This document shows, one piece after another, positions 16,626 to 25,702 of a stretch of DNA of 60,728 nt; the stretch's first letter is position 1; every line of letters begins with the position of its first letter. The position numbers and the translations under genes are program-made. The stretch is from the IMG/VR virus record IMGVR_UViG_3300025849_002055, positions 1 to 60,728 of that record; one strand, 5' to 3'. Source of the DNA: a virus. Below the pieces are notes generated by a model that was not told where the DNA came from, did not search any database, and worked only from the letters and a program-made list of their open reading frames with translations.

Positions 16626-17412
16626 AGTTTACCTGATTTTCTGGCGTAAATGTTTCATGATGTACCACTTCTGATAGAAACTCACTTGCGTCTTTAGGAT
16701 ATGGACTTACTTTGTGCTTAAGTCGTTTAGTTAACTTACGTTTTTCCGATTTGTTCTGACCTAACACTTGTATATATCTGTGTTTTGCTGATTCTTTTTT
16801 TCTCCAAAATTCAGTTAAGTTCTCCTTACCAAGTTGTGTCTTTAAATGGTCAAGGTTATGACTACCCCATCGAGAAAATACAGTTCTTGAATGTATCCAC
16901 TTATGTGGGTCACTTTCGATTGATATGGAGTAGTTTGGCATTAATTGTATATCACGACAATCTTGATATAACCAATTGGTTGCTTGATAGATACCACCTA
17001 AATGCATTTGCTCGGGGTCAGCATACGATAATAACATTTTTATATTAGATGCGTTATCTTTCATCCATTTAAAAGATTGTCCCATAGCAAACGATTCAAT
17101 ATTTGAACCATACCCATCGTGTATAAATAATCGTGTTAGTTCTAAACACTCATCTTTTTCTAAACCATCAATAACTGATTTTATTGCCGACCTACCTACT
17201 GGATACCCATATACTAAACACCCTATTAATGTTTCTGTATTACCAAGAACATCCTTTTCGTCAGTTTCATAGAATACCCCAAGTGCGTATCTACACATCG
17301 TCCAAGCATGCGAATAGTGATATTTTACAATCATTTTCTTTGCCGTAGATTTACCTATTTCTCTAATAGTAACACGAGATGTATCTACATAATGTTTATT
17401 AGCTTCTTTCAA
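16618..17412 (-). CDS. Mom-like DNA modification protein, paralogue 2
   Basis: The 264-aa protein is homologous along its length to the gene just upstream (17399-18157). Shared blocks include VKYHYSH near residue 30, LELTRLFIHDGYGSNIES near residue 90, LSYADPEQMHLGGIYQATNW near residue 128, and KHRYIQVL near residue 208. This pattern matches the Mu Mom family (GNAT-like fold), whose founding member converts adenine to N6-methylcarbamoyl-adenine and so shields DNA from restriction. The gene overlaps its paralogue by 14 bases, and the promoter of the GT-B/polymerase operon overlaps its end. Family membership is seen from the motifs. The exact modification is inference. Confidence 0.75.
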   Translation of the reverse strand: MKEANKHYVDTSRVTIREIGKSTAKKMIVKYHYSHAWTMCRYALGVFYETDEKDVLGNTETLIGCLVYGYPVGRSAIKSVIDGLEKDECLELTRLFIHDGYGSNIESFAMGQSFKWMKDNASNIKMLLSYADPEQMHLGGIYQATNWLYQDCRDIQLMPNYSISIESDPHKWIHSRTVFSRWGSHNLDHLKTQLGKENLTEFWRKKESAKHRYIQVLGQNKSEKRKLTKRLKHKVSPYPKDASEFLSEVVHHETFTPENQVNFW

Positions 17413-18157
17413 TTGGGTCTAATTTTCTAATTTCTAATTCCTCTACGATACCACCTTTTGGATATGGTAATGTTGGATGTTTTAAATTCTTAAGTAACTT
17501 TCTTCGTTGACCACCCTTAGCGAGAATGTAAACATATCTGTGCTTTCGTGGTTCTTTACGAATCCAAAATGAGGTCTCCACCTGCTCTTGTATCTTTTTA
17601 GGATTGTTAGTTCCATAATATGGAAATATAGTTCTACCATGTTGCCATTCACCATCTTCGGTAAATTTAAAACTCCAACTATCATTGAATCTTAACTCAT
17701 TACCCTGGTACTCCCAATTAGTAGCTTGGTAAATTGTACCAGCGTGTCCTTCTTTTGGGTCTGAATATGATATTAATCCTTTTATTTGTGGTTGGTTTTC
17801 TCGTAACCATTGAAACGTCTGTCCTAAGAACCAACTCTCTATATTAGAACCATAATCGTCAAATACAAACAGTCTTACTAACTCTAAAACTTGAGTTCTA
17901 TCTAATAATGGTGTAATTGACTGACCACTTAATCTTCCGATTGGGTCACCATAACAAGCGACTCCAATTAACTTTTCACTACAATTAAAGAACTGATGTT
18001 CCTCAACGTCAGATGTAAACAAACCTATGGCGTGAGATACCTTAGTCCATAGATGTGAATAATGGTTTTTTACTATGATATCCTTGGCGACAGATTTGGA
18101 AATTTTTCTAACTGATAACTTTGATGTGTCACAATAAGATTTTCCCTCTTCTTTCAT
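17399..18157 (-). CDS. Mom-like DNA modification protein, paralogue 1
   Basis: The 252-aa protein carries the same blocks as its neighbour: VKNHYSHLW, VACYGDPIGR, LELVRLFVFDDYGSNIES, LISYSDPKEGHAGTIYQATN and KHRYVYILA. Mu-type Mom proteins modify adenine in DNA. The two copies differ enough to suggest different target sequences or chemistry, not a recent duplication. The start overlaps the stop of the small HTH gene as TAATG, so the order promoter, HTH, Mom 1, Mom 2 forms one short operon. In Mu, mom is tightly regulated because the modification is toxic. A linked HTH protein would fit similar control. Confidence 0.75.
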   Translation of the reverse strand: MKEEGKSYCDTSKLSVRKISKSVAKDIIVKNHYSHLWTKVSHAIGLFTSDVEEHQFFNCSEKLIGVACYGDPIGRLSGQSITPLLDRTQVLELVRLFVFDDYGSNIESWFLGQTFQWLRENQPQIKGLISYSDPKEGHAGTIYQATNWEYQGNELRFNDSWSFKFTEDGEWQHGRTIFPYYGTNNPKKIQEQVETSFWIRKEPRKHRYVYILAKGGQRRKLLKNLKHPTLPYPKGGIVEELEIRKLDPIERS

Positions 18158-18360
18158 TATTGATAGTCGTTAAATTCTCCAAATAAAATGTGTGTCCATG
18201 TTTGTCCTTTAACAATCTTTCGAATGTTGGCTGGGGATACTCCATTGTTTTTAGCTAATACTCTAATATTTCTATGTCCAACAGACCACAATTGTCTAAT
18301 AGACCTAACTTGTCGTTCTGTTAATTTATGTGCGGGATGTGATTCACCTCTTAATGCCAT
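18157..18360 (-). CDS. Small helix-turn-helix protein heading the Mom operon
   Basis: I set the start at the ATG at 18360 (MALRGESHPAHKL). The frame begins with GTG at 18375, but that codon overlaps the TATATTAG promoter box and would not be transcribed whole. The 67-aa product is essentially one HTH: TERQVRSIRQLWSVGHRNIR, then KNNGVSPANIRKIVKGQTW. This resembles the DNA-binding tail of HNH homing endonucleases without the nuclease. It may be a decayed endonuclease fragment or an independent regulator. Being first in the operon and right after its promoter, it is a good candidate autorepressor. Confidence 0.7.
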   Translation of the reverse strand: MALRGESHPAHKLTERQVRSIRQLWSVGHRNIRVLAKNNGVSPANIRKIVKGQTWTHILFGEFNDYQ

Positions 18361-18374
18361 TCTAAATCTTTTCA

Positions 18375-18406
18375 CTAATATACGAATTTATTTTGTAATT
18401 TCCAAA
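18375..18406 (-). promoter_or_regulatory. Early promoter for the HTH-Mom operon
   Basis: TTTG (18403-18406) and TATATTAG (18375-18382) are 20 bases apart on the coding strand. The upstream box lies inside the end of the oxygenase gene at 18388. The ATG at 18360 follows the box by 14 bases. Confidence 0.75.
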
Positions 18407-18963
18407 CTTAAGTCACCATTTCTTACACCACTCGGTGGGTCTGTCCATAAGTTTATAGCTATGGCGCTTCTAAGACCTCTTGTTACAGGTGTAACTTTAT
18501 GATGATGATATCCAGCTGGAAATATAACCAATCTATTTTTCTTTGGTGCAATACATTCTGGAATTGTATCAGGGGTTGTATATGGGTTTTCTTCATATAT
18601 TTCAAGAAACCCACCATCTATATCATTTTCAATAGGATAATAGACCGTACCAATTATTGGACTGACAATTTCACCTGTTTTTAAGTAAAGTGCTTCGTCT
18701 TTATCAAGATGAAATGGTAACCCCTCAGGTTTAGTTTCATCATACTGACCTGTCCAATATTCAAATCCACTAACAGACATCTGCTTATATGGTGATGCTT
18801 CACCCCAAATAGCTTGTATCAGCCGTTTTTTAAGAGTGTTTGCTGGTGTGTTCCACCAACCATCCCACCACATATATTGCCCACCATTATCGAAAAAGGT
18901 TTTGTCATTTTGCAAGTCGTTCAATAACGACTCGTCTTTAATAAAATCATCTATTACAATCAT
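18388..18963 (-). CDS. 2-oxoglutarate/Fe(II)-dependent oxygenase
   Basis: The 191-aa protein has the double-stranded beta-helix signature of 2OG oxygenases. HLD near residue 105 gives the first iron ligands (HxD), HKVTPVTRG near residue 155 supplies the distal histidine and the 2OG-binding arginine, and SAIAINLW closes the core. It resembles PKHD-type prolyl hydroxylases and shares the H-(K/R)-VTPV-(T/S)-(R/K)-G ending with the oxygenase at 54230-54832. The start overlaps the end of UDP-galactopyranose mutase by 4 bases. Substrates could be a fibre protein, a sugar or a DNA base. Context does not settle this. Confidence 0.85.
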   Translation of the reverse strand: MIVIDDFIKDESLLNDLQNDKTFFDNGGQYMWWDGWWNTPANTLKKRLIQAIWGEASPYKQMSVSGFEYWTGQYDETKPEGLPFHLDKDEALYLKTGEIVSPIIGTVYYPIENDIDGGFLEIYEENPYTTPDTIPECIAPKKNRLVIFPAGYHHHKVTPVTRGLRSAIAINLWTDPPSGVRNGDLSLEITK

Positions 18964-20051
18964 AACTTTTCTACTTTTGTTAGGGCTGATGCTATCACTT
19001 GATGCATATCATAATACTTATATTCTGCTAATCTACCACCAAACACTACTTTATCTTGAGCATCTGCTAGCTTTTTATATTTAGAATATAGCTTTTTGTT
19101 TAAATCATCACTTACAGGATAAAATGGTTCAATACCACGTTCATATAGTATAGGATATTCCCAACTAACATATGTACCCTTCTGACCTTGGTCATCGAAA
19201 TGTTTATGTTCTATCTTTCGAGTGTATGGTGTCTTGGAGTCTGTATAGTTCATTACAGCACATCCTTGGTGATTGTCGACTGATTTATACATCTTATTCA
19301 TCCAATGAACTGATTTGTATTCTAAATCACCATATTTGTAATCAAAATACTTATCAATTGGACCTGTATAAATTATAGTCTCACCTAAATCATCCCAATA
19401 ATCTTTATTCTCTAAATAATCACAATCTGTAAATACTTTAACATCCTCTAATAACTTATCAAATATCTGAGTATATCCACCAATTGGCATTCCTTGATAC
19501 TTGTCATTAAAGTAATTATCATTATATGTAAATCTTACAGGTAATCTTTTTATGATTGCTGCTGGTAGTAACTTTGCCGACTTCTTCCATTGTTTTTCAG
19601 TATAACCTTTTATTAACTTCTCATATACGTCTTTACCTACTAATGATAATGCTTGCTCTTCTAAATTAGTAATCTTACCTTTAAATCGTTGTGATTCTAT
19701 CTTTTCTTTAGCTTCTTTAGGAGTCGTTACTCCCCACATTTTATTAAAGGTATTCATATTAAATGGTAATGGGTATAAATCACCTTTATAGTTTGCTATT
19801 GGATTTAAATGAAATTGTTTAAAATCAGCAAATTGATTTATCCATTGCCAAATGCGTTCGTTATTAGTATGGAAGATGTGAGGCCCGTATGTGTGAACAT
19901 GGATATCATTTTTATTCTCAGTATAACAATTACCACCAATGTGTTTTCTTTTTTCTAAGACTAATACCTTTTTACCACGTTCTTTTAATTCATAAGCACA
20001 AGTAGCTCCGAACAATCCTGACCCAACTATGACGTAATCGTATTTATACAT
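18960..20051 (-). CDS. glf: UDP-galactopyranose mutase
   Basis: I chose the ATG at 20051 (MYKYDYVIVGSG). The open frame reaches 20108, but the added residues overlap the upstream gene. The 363-aa flavoprotein has the FAD-binding VIVGSGLFGATCA motif, GGNCYTE, GPHIFHTN, and a C-terminal FGGRLAEYKYYDMHQ motif, all diagnostic of UGM. It converts UDP-galactopyranose to UDP-galactofuranose with reduced FAD. This implies that the phage makes or maintains galactofuranose for a glycan, on its own virion or on the host surface. It overlaps the neighbouring glycosyltransferase by 8 bases, which could be the transferase using this donor. Confidence 0.95.
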   Translation of the reverse strand: MYKYDYVIVGSGLFGATCAYELKERGKKVLVLEKRKHIGGNCYTENKNDIHVHTYGPHIFHTNNERIWQWINQFADFKQFHLNPIANYKGDLYPLPFNMNTFNKMWGVTTPKEAKEKIESQRFKGKITNLEEQALSLVGKDVYEKLIKGYTEKQWKKSAKLLPAAIIKRLPVRFTYNDNYFNDKYQGMPIGGYTQIFDKLLEDVKVFTDCDYLENKDYWDDLGETIIYTGPIDKYFDYKYGDLEYKSVHWMNKMYKSVDNHQGCAVMNYTDSKTPYTRKIEHKHFDDQGQKGTYVSWEYPILYERGIEPFYPVSDDLNKKLYSKYKKLADAQDKVVFGGRLAEYKYYDMHQVIASALTKVEKL

Positions 20052-21156
20052 ATTTAGTAGCTTTAGTATGTAAGGTTTTACATAAATCACCCGTATCTTG
20101 ATACGCATTGTTATCTATAAAAAATACTAATGATGGGAATGGGTTTGTTCTACCCTCTTGGGTTAATTGATTAGTACACTTTATCATACTATTGTAATCC
20201 TCAATAGAGTCATAATATTTAGCTAAATATACTAAGTGTTCGTTTCTTAATTCAGAGAATCGGTTAGCATCATTTAGATATTTTAACATATTATCAATAT
20301 CACCTAACCATTCATAAGCTTGAGCAATTAAATAACAAGCATAGTAAGCCATTTCATCGTGTTGGAATACGTTCGATTGAATAGTATTTTCATAGTCATG
20401 TGTTTGATTCAAGTACATATTGAAGTAAAATATAACTCGCCTTGCATATTCATCTGAGTGTGCTTTTCCAAATGGTAATTCGCCCATAGCACGATACCCA
20501 TCATTGTATGATTTAGCTATATACCATAAATGATAATTATCTTCTAAGACTAAATTGGATGGTACTTTATCTAATTCCAAGGTTAGCCCATCTGTAATAA
20601 ACTTCATTGGAGCGTTCCAAGTATCACCATCGTTTGTAATAATTTGCCTAAATCCAGCGGATAAATTATGTCTATGAAAGTCTTCACCTATCTCTGGTAA
20701 ATGTATAGTTTCATGACGCTTGTCATGTTGGAAAAACCATGGTCGGTTTGCATTCCACATCCAAGTTCTGTAATACAATGAGAATCCTGGATCTGCTACT
20801 ATATTAAATGAATCTATTGATGTATCATCAAATATAGACCAATCAAAATCTTCGTCAACTTGAAGCTGCTCATCAGCATCCATTCTTAGAATCCAATCAC
20901 ACCCATGGTCTGCTGCTATACACTCTTGTAAAGTATGGTCACGATTCCAACCTGGATAGTCCCAATCAATATAGTAAGTAAATCCTGGTGTATTATTAGC
21001 TTTGAAAAACCTATCGATAATATCTCGTGTATCATCATTTCCATTACATTGAATAACATAATAATCTACATAATCTACAACTGAATCTAACATTCGTTGG
21101 ATAGTAGCTGCTTCATTACCAACCATGGCATTCAAAACTATTTTGGTTTTTTTCAT
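20044..21156 (-). CDS. GT2-like glycosyltransferase with helical C-terminal region
   Basis: The 370-aa protein opens KIVLNAMVGNEAATIQRMLD, typical of GT2 proteins of the SunS/WaaE style, and has a metal-binding MDADEQL motif near residue 93. Residues about 270-345 look like TPR-type helical pairs (YYACYLIAQAYEWLGD, LVYLAKYYDS), which often bind an acceptor protein. It lies immediately before UDP-galactopyranose mutase with an 8-base overlap. A link to galactofuranose transfer is plausible but inferred. It follows thioredoxin and the ribonucleotide reductase genes, so it is probably expressed in the same early period. Confidence 0.8.
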   Translation of the reverse strand: MKKTKIVLNAMVGNEAATIQRMLDSVVDYVDYYVIQCNGNDDTRDIIDRFFKANNTPGFTYYIDWDYPGWNRDHTLQECIAADHGCDWILRMDADEQLQVDEDFDWSIFDDTSIDSFNIVADPGFSLYYRTWMWNANRPWFFQHDKRHETIHLPEIGEDFHRHNLSAGFRQIITNDGDTWNAPMKFITDGLTLELDKVPSNLVLEDNYHLWYIAKSYNDGYRAMGELPFGKAHSDEYARRVIFYFNMYLNQTHDYENTIQSNVFQHDEMAYYACYLIAQAYEWLGDIDNMLKYLNDANRFSELRNEHLVYLAKYYDSIEDYNSMIKCTNQLTQEGRTNPFPSLVFFIDNNAYQDTGDLCKTLHTKATKYV

Positions 21157-21169
21157 AACTATTTTTTAA

Positions 21170-21406
21170 TTATACACTTAGATATACATTAACTGGTTTT
21201 ACTCCGATGTGTCGTTTTACTTCGTGACCATTATCTAATAGAATTACAGTGGGTACATTCCTTATACCATATTTTTGTGCAATATCAGATTGTTCATCAA
21301 CATTAATTTTTCTTACTGGGATAGTTTGTCCCACACTTTGCATTACCGGCCCTAATGTTCTACATGGCCCACACCATGGGGCTGAGAAATATAAGTACTC
21401 TTTCAT
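21170..21406 (-). CDS. Small thioredoxin
   Basis: The 78-aa protein is a short thioredoxin fold with the WCGPC active site near residue 11 and the cis-proline motif NVPTVILL near residue 50. It lies 12 bases downstream of NrdA, and its expected role is to re-reduce the C-terminal cysteines of the ribonucleotide reductase (CISCDG in NrdA). T4 NrdC plays the same part, although it is glutaredoxin-like. No membrane or export signal is present. Confidence 0.92.
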   Translation of the reverse strand: MKEYLYFSAPWCGPCRTLGPVMQSVGQTIPVRKINVDEQSDIAQKYGIRNVPTVILLDNGHEVKRHIGVKPVNVYLSV

Positions 21407-21418
21407 AATTCTACCTTT

Positions 21419-23203
21419 TTAACCATCACAGGATATACAATCTGGGTCAAGGGCTCGTGCTGCGATGTCTCCACGAAGTACTGACTCAGTTCTCATATAA
21501 TAGAGAGTTTTAATTCCTTGTTCCCAAGCTTCCATATGAATTTGATTAATCCATTTTGGACTTGCTTCTGATGGGAACGCTAAGTTCAATGAAACTGATT
21601 GGTCGATGTATTGTTGTCTTACACCGGCTTGTTTAACCAAATCTAATTGATTAATTTCTTTAAATGTTTTAAATACATCTTTGACCCAAAATACTTGGTC
21701 TTTATCAAATACTTCTTGTGGTATGTCGTCTTTTTTCATTAACTTTCCATCGACATATCCCCAATCGTCCAATTCTTTTATATCTTGAATTGAACCACCA
21801 TCGGATAAGATTTTATCCCAAGTAGACTTTTTATTGATTCCAACTTTTCTAAGTACTTTTTCTAATTCAATATTTTTTCTAATAAACGTACCTTTTGCGG
21901 TTTGTTCAGTAAATACGTTGGAAGGCCAAGGTTCAATCCCAGCAGATACATTACCACTTAACTTAGAATTAGAAACAGTTGGAGCGATTGCTCTTAAGTG
22001 AGTGTTTCTAAATCCAGTTCCAACACACCATAATGGTTCACCTAATTCAGCTGCCATATCTCTTGATGCTCTTTCAGATTCAATTTTTAATTGCGAAAAT
22101 ATCTTACGAGTTTCAAACTGAGCAGTTAATCCTTCAAATGGAATTCCTTTACGTTGTAAGTAAGTGTGCCATCCTAATGTACCTAATCCTAACGCTCTAC
22201 CTTTTTCAGCTGAACGTACTGAGTTATCAAAACCTTTCATATTCTTAGCTCTTTGAAGAAACTCTTCCATAACCCCATCTAAGAACCATGTTGCTGTGTA
22301 GATTAAATCAGTATCTTTCCATTCATCATATTTTGCTAAGTTAAGGGAAGATAAACAACAAACGAATGAATGTGATTCATCTGTATGTAGTGTAATTTCA
22401 GAACATATGTTTGTCATATGAACTTTTAATCCATTATCTTTGTATGCTCTTGGGTTTTGTTTATTAACATTACCCTTATACATTACATATGGTTCACCAG
22501 TTGCTTTTCTCTTTTGAAGTACTTTACCCCATTTTCTACGAGCTTCTACATCACCTTCTTTAAGTTTTCTCATAAACTTATCACCAACAACCACACATTG
22601 ATGTAAGTTCAAACATTGTCTGTTTACATCACCTTTGGGTTCTCTAATTTCAATCCACTCATCAAAATCATCATGGTCTATGTTTAAGTTTACAGATGCT
22701 GCCCCACGTCTTACTGCCCCTTGATTAGTAGCAAGTATTGTAGAATCATATATTTTAGCAAATGGTACAACACCATCTGATGTTCCATTACCTGTTATAT
22801 TAGAACCAGCTGGTCGAATCATATTAATACCAACACCTACACCACCACCATGTTTGGCGAGTAGCATCATTTCTAAGTTTTTCAACCCAATATCTTGAAT
22901 TGAATCAGCTACATCAATTCCAAAACAACTAATTGGTAATCCCCTATCAGTTCCAGTATTTGATAATACTGGCGATGCAAGGTTTAACCAACCCTTCCAA
23001 ATGTAATCGAAGAACTTTGAAGCAAGTTGGGGTTTGTTTAATCTACGAGCTACTGCCGTTGATACTCTCCAATATGCATCTTTTGGTTTCTCTCCAGCAA
23101 GTAAGTAACCATTTGATATAGTTTTAACATATATCTCTGTGTTACCCCATACAGGAAAGTCTACTCCAACTTCCCAATCTAAATCTTGTGCGTAATTTTT
23201 CAT
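21419..23203 (-). CDS. nrdA: Class I ribonucleotide reductase large subunit
   Basis: The 594-aa protein is the catalytic subunit. It has CFGIDVADS with the substrate-site cysteine, a glycine-rich HGGGVGVGINM loop, NICSEI with the catalytic-loop cysteine and glutamate, and a C-terminal CISCDG redox pair. At about 600 residues it is shorter than bacterial NrdA (about 750), because it lacks the N-terminal ATP-cone that senses dATP. Feedback shut-off by dATP is therefore probably lost, which suits a phage that needs high dNTP supply. NrdB lies 6 bases upstream and thioredoxin 12 bases downstream. Confidence 0.96.
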   Translation of the reverse strand: MKNYAQDLDWEVGVDFPVWGNTEIYVKTISNGYLLAGEKPKDAYWRVSTAVARRLNKPQLASKFFDYIWKGWLNLASPVLSNTGTDRGLPISCFGIDVADSIQDIGLKNLEMMLLAKHGGGVGVGINMIRPAGSNITGNGTSDGVVPFAKIYDSTILATNQGAVRRGAASVNLNIDHDDFDEWIEIREPKGDVNRQCLNLHQCVVVGDKFMRKLKEGDVEARRKWGKVLQKRKATGEPYVMYKGNVNKQNPRAYKDNGLKVHMTNICSEITLHTDESHSFVCCLSSLNLAKYDEWKDTDLIYTATWFLDGVMEEFLQRAKNMKGFDNSVRSAEKGRALGLGTLGWHTYLQRKGIPFEGLTAQFETRKIFSQLKIESERASRDMAAELGEPLWCVGTGFRNTHLRAIAPTVSNSKLSGNVSAGIEPWPSNVFTEQTAKGTFIRKNIELEKVLRKVGINKKSTWDKILSDGGSIQDIKELDDWGYVDGKLMKKDDIPQEVFDKDQVFWVKDVFKTFKEINQLDLVKQAGVRQQYIDQSVSLNLAFPSEASPKWINQIHMEAWEQGIKTLYYMRTESVLRGDIAARALDPDCISCDG

Positions 23204-23209
23204 AATTAT

Positions 23210-24220
23210 TTAAAATAAATCATCCCAATCTTCACCTTCACCTGCTTTACTATAATCAGTAGGTCTTACTGCGAAGAAATCTGTATGTGTTTGTCCACCT
23301 GTTAAATGGTAGAACCATTCTAATTCAGCGGCTGAATCTTTATCGTATTCAAAGTAGTAATCACCACCTTCAATTGCGTTATATCCTAATTCACCTAATT
23401 TTTCATTCAGACGTTGATTAATAAAGTTTTTTAAATCTTCTTTTTTAAGATTTTCTAAATCACCCATTTCAAACATCTTGTCTATATATTTGTGTTCTAA
23501 TGTCTGAATTAACTTAGCGGCTAGTACAATACTATCTTTACTATCTTCTAATAACTCAGGATATTCGTCACACATATGTCTGAATAATTGACATCCCATT
23601 CGTGAGTGTAATGATTCGTCTCTTACCGACCATTTCATTTGTTGACCAATACCTTTTAGTTTGTTTCTCATCTGAAATGAGTAAAGTACTGCAAATGATG
23701 AATATAAAGCAACTCCTTCAGTAAACGCTGAGAATATAGCTAATGATGTAGCTACTTCTTTTCTTGCTTCTGCGTTAGTTTTCAGGTCTTTATATGTGTA
23801 TGAATTGGTAACTTCAGCCAAGTTATCAAATCGTTCTGCTGTAGCGGGTTCATGTAAAAATGCTTCAAAGTCTTCAAGACCAAGAGATTCATTTAAATAT
23901 GAATAAGCCGTAGCGTGTATAGTTTCTTGAGAACCGAACATCATAGCCATCTGTTTAATTTCATGCTTTGGAAACCAATGCGTAACCATATTAGTCCAAT
24001 AGTCAGATACAGCACATTCTGTTTGGGCAAACCCTAAAAGGATGTTACCTACTAAATTCTTTTCTTCGGGTGTAAGATTTTCGTTCCAATCTTTAATATC
24101 ACCCTGCATTGGTATTTCGGTATGTAACCAAAATGCCTGAGCTTGCTTTAGCCAACCCTCTGTGTAGTACTCGGGATATTCAAACGGCTTAAAGGGTACT
24201 CGATTATCAAATAATCCCAT
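23210..24220 (-). CDS. nrdB: Class I ribonucleotide reductase small subunit
   Basis: The 336-aa protein is the di-metal radical subunit. The helix SQETIHATAYSYL holds the E-x2-H metal ligands and a tyrosine four residues after the histidine, at the position of the radical tyrosine of E. coli NrdB. Counting back 31 residues gives Glu in QTEC where E. coli has Asp84, a substitution seen in some subclasses. The C terminus (EDWDDLF) would bind NrdA. It precedes NrdA by 6 bases. Upstream (24221-24287) the coding strand has only a weak TATATTCA box, so transcription may come from the helicase operon. Confidence 0.95.
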   Translation of the reverse strand: MGLFDNRVPFKPFEYPEYYTEGWLKQAQAFWLHTEIPMQGDIKDWNENLTPEEKNLVGNILLGFAQTECAVSDYWTNMVTHWFPKHEIKQMAMMFGSQETIHATAYSYLNESLGLEDFEAFLHEPATAERFDNLAEVTNSYTYKDLKTNAEARKEVATSLAIFSAFTEGVALYSSFAVLYSFQMRNKLKGIGQQMKWSVRDESLHSRMGCQLFRHMCDEYPELLEDSKDSIVLAAKLIQTLEHKYIDKMFEMGDLENLKKEDLKNFINQRLNEKLGELGYNAIEGGDYYFEYDKDSAAELEWFYHLTGGQTHTDFFAVRPTDYSKAGEGEDWDDLF

Positions 24221-24287
24221 AATATTTACTTACTTTTTTATTGTTAAACTTAGTTGCTAGGTGAATATACATATTAAAAATTTAATA

Positions 24288-25649
24288 TTAAAATCCAATA
24301 TCACCATTCATTTCTTTATATTTTTGAGCCAATTCTTTTCTTACTAAACTCTCCCCACCTTTCATCTCTTTCTTAGTCTGTTGACCAGAAATGGAATCTT
24401 CATTATAGATGTGGATTTGCCCAGTAGAAAAGTTAGCTTTGGATGGAAATGTCATCCCATCAGGACCAAATCGGTTTTTTATTACGTGCCATCTACCTGT
24501 ACCTGCAAGCTTGTCTTCAATCTTACGAGATAAAGATACCACAAAATCAGCAGTCATCATTTTTGAGAATGACCCAGCAATCTTTGTACCTGTAATAATA
24601 TCGTCTTCTGCCCCACTTCTGTTAATCTGAGATGCTGTAAATACTGGAACTTCATATTCACCTGCCATACCACGAAGGTCTTCTATAATTTCTTCCAACT
24701 CTTCGTGTCGTTTCTCTTTTGCATGACCATTCCTTAATAAATCAGCGTAATCTACAATAACCACATCTGGCTTTTTACCTTGAAGTGTCATTTTATCCAT
24801 ATGAGCTTTAAGTGAATTAACACTTGCAGTTTTCGTAGGATAGTGTTTCACCACTAAGTCACCTGATACGGTATTTACAGCTTTCTTGACATCTTCCATA
24901 TTGTACTTAAGGTTAGCTACTGCTACACCACTTAATACAGCATCATATCGTTGACCTGTATAACCCTCGTTTAATTCAAGAGTATAATGTGCGACTATCT
25001 TACCCTTCTTCATAGCGTTAACACCAATGTTAACTAATGCCCATGATTTACCAATACCTGGAGGAGCTGCCATAAGTATTAACTCACCTTTACCGAATCC
25101 ACCTTGAGTAATCTCATCTATAACATCCCAACCACTTGATACAACATTTCGTACTGAGTCTTCGTATCTCTCAATAATCATTGTTTTATATTCATGACCT
25201 AAATCAGAATCTTGACCTGCTTTCATAGCATTATCAATATTCTTTTTAATCATCTCATAATGACCATTTTCTAATAATGGTACTGAATCTAAGATTGCGT
25301 TTTTAATTGATTGATTTTTACAAAAGTCAAGGACTTGTTCTTTTACAAACTCTAAGTCATCACTTTCGAGGTGATTCCAAGCGAATTTAAGTATATCTAC
25401 TACTGAGGTTTGAAGTACGTCACGTTCAATAGAGTTAATTTTAACTTTAAGGACATCTAAGGTAGGCATTTGCTCGTAATCATTAAAGTGTTTCATAATG
25501 GTTTTAACTAACCATTCAGACCCTTCTGAATCAAAATACTCTGGCATAAGGATATCATATATCTGACGAAACCACGCCCTATCTGATAATATACTTGATA
25601 TTACTTTATTCTGAAATGATGTACTAAACTTACTTCCTAACTTCTCCAT
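24288..25649 (-). CDS. 41: Replicative DNA helicase, T4 gp41-like
   Basis: The 453-aa protein (T4 gp41 has 475) is a DnaB-family RecA-fold helicase. Its Walker A is APPGIGKSW, a HYTLELNEGYTGQRYD helix follows, Walker B lies in VVIVDYADLL, and FTASQINRSG is motif H3. The N-terminal third is helical and would bind primase or the loader. The helicase unwinds DNA ahead of gp43. The ATG lies 6 bases after the TATATTAG box of an early promoter, so the transcript is nearly leaderless. No primase or gp59-like loader is recognised in this window. Confidence 0.93.
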   Translation of the reverse strand: MEKLGSKFSTSFQNKVISSILSDRAWFRQIYDILMPEYFDSEGSEWLVKTIMKHFNDYEQMPTLDVLKVKINSIERDVLQTSVVDILKFAWNHLESDDLEFVKEQVLDFCKNQSIKNAILDSVPLLENGHYEMIKKNIDNAMKAGQDSDLGHEYKTMIIERYEDSVRNVVSSGWDVIDEITQGGFGKGELILMAAPPGIGKSWALVNIGVNAMKKGKIVAHYTLELNEGYTGQRYDAVLSGVAVANLKYNMEDVKKAVNTVSGDLVVKHYPTKTASVNSLKAHMDKMTLQGKKPDVVIVDYADLLRNGHAKEKRHEELEEIIEDLRGMAGEYEVPVFTASQINRSGAEDDIITGTKIAGSFSKMMTADFVVSLSRKIEDKLAGTGRWHVIKNRFGPDGMTFPSKANFSTGQIHIYNEDSISGQQTKKEMKGGESLVRKELAQKYKEMNGDIGF

Positions 25650-25655
25650 ATGATA

Positions 25656-25687
25656 CTAATATACGAAATTTAATTTTACTATCCAAA
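25656..25687 (-). promoter_or_regulatory. Early promoter for gp41
   Basis: TTTG (25684-25687), 20 bases ending in TCG, and TATATTAG (25656-25663) on the coding strand. The start codon at 25649 is 6 bases after the second box. Confidence 0.75.
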
Positions 25688-25702
25688 CTTATTGGATTAA
25701 AA

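Noticed and set aside
12173-17412. Shared NFW tripeptide at the starts of the genes at 10983 and 15441 and at the end of the gene at 16618
   Set aside because: It might be a clamp-binding peptide, but NFW also occurs inside gp43 (INFWKQ) and three residues are too few to exclude chance.
24221-24287. Promoter in front of NrdB
   Set aside because: Only a weak TATATTCA box is present and the TTTG box is TTTT. It does not meet the pattern of the nine promoters.
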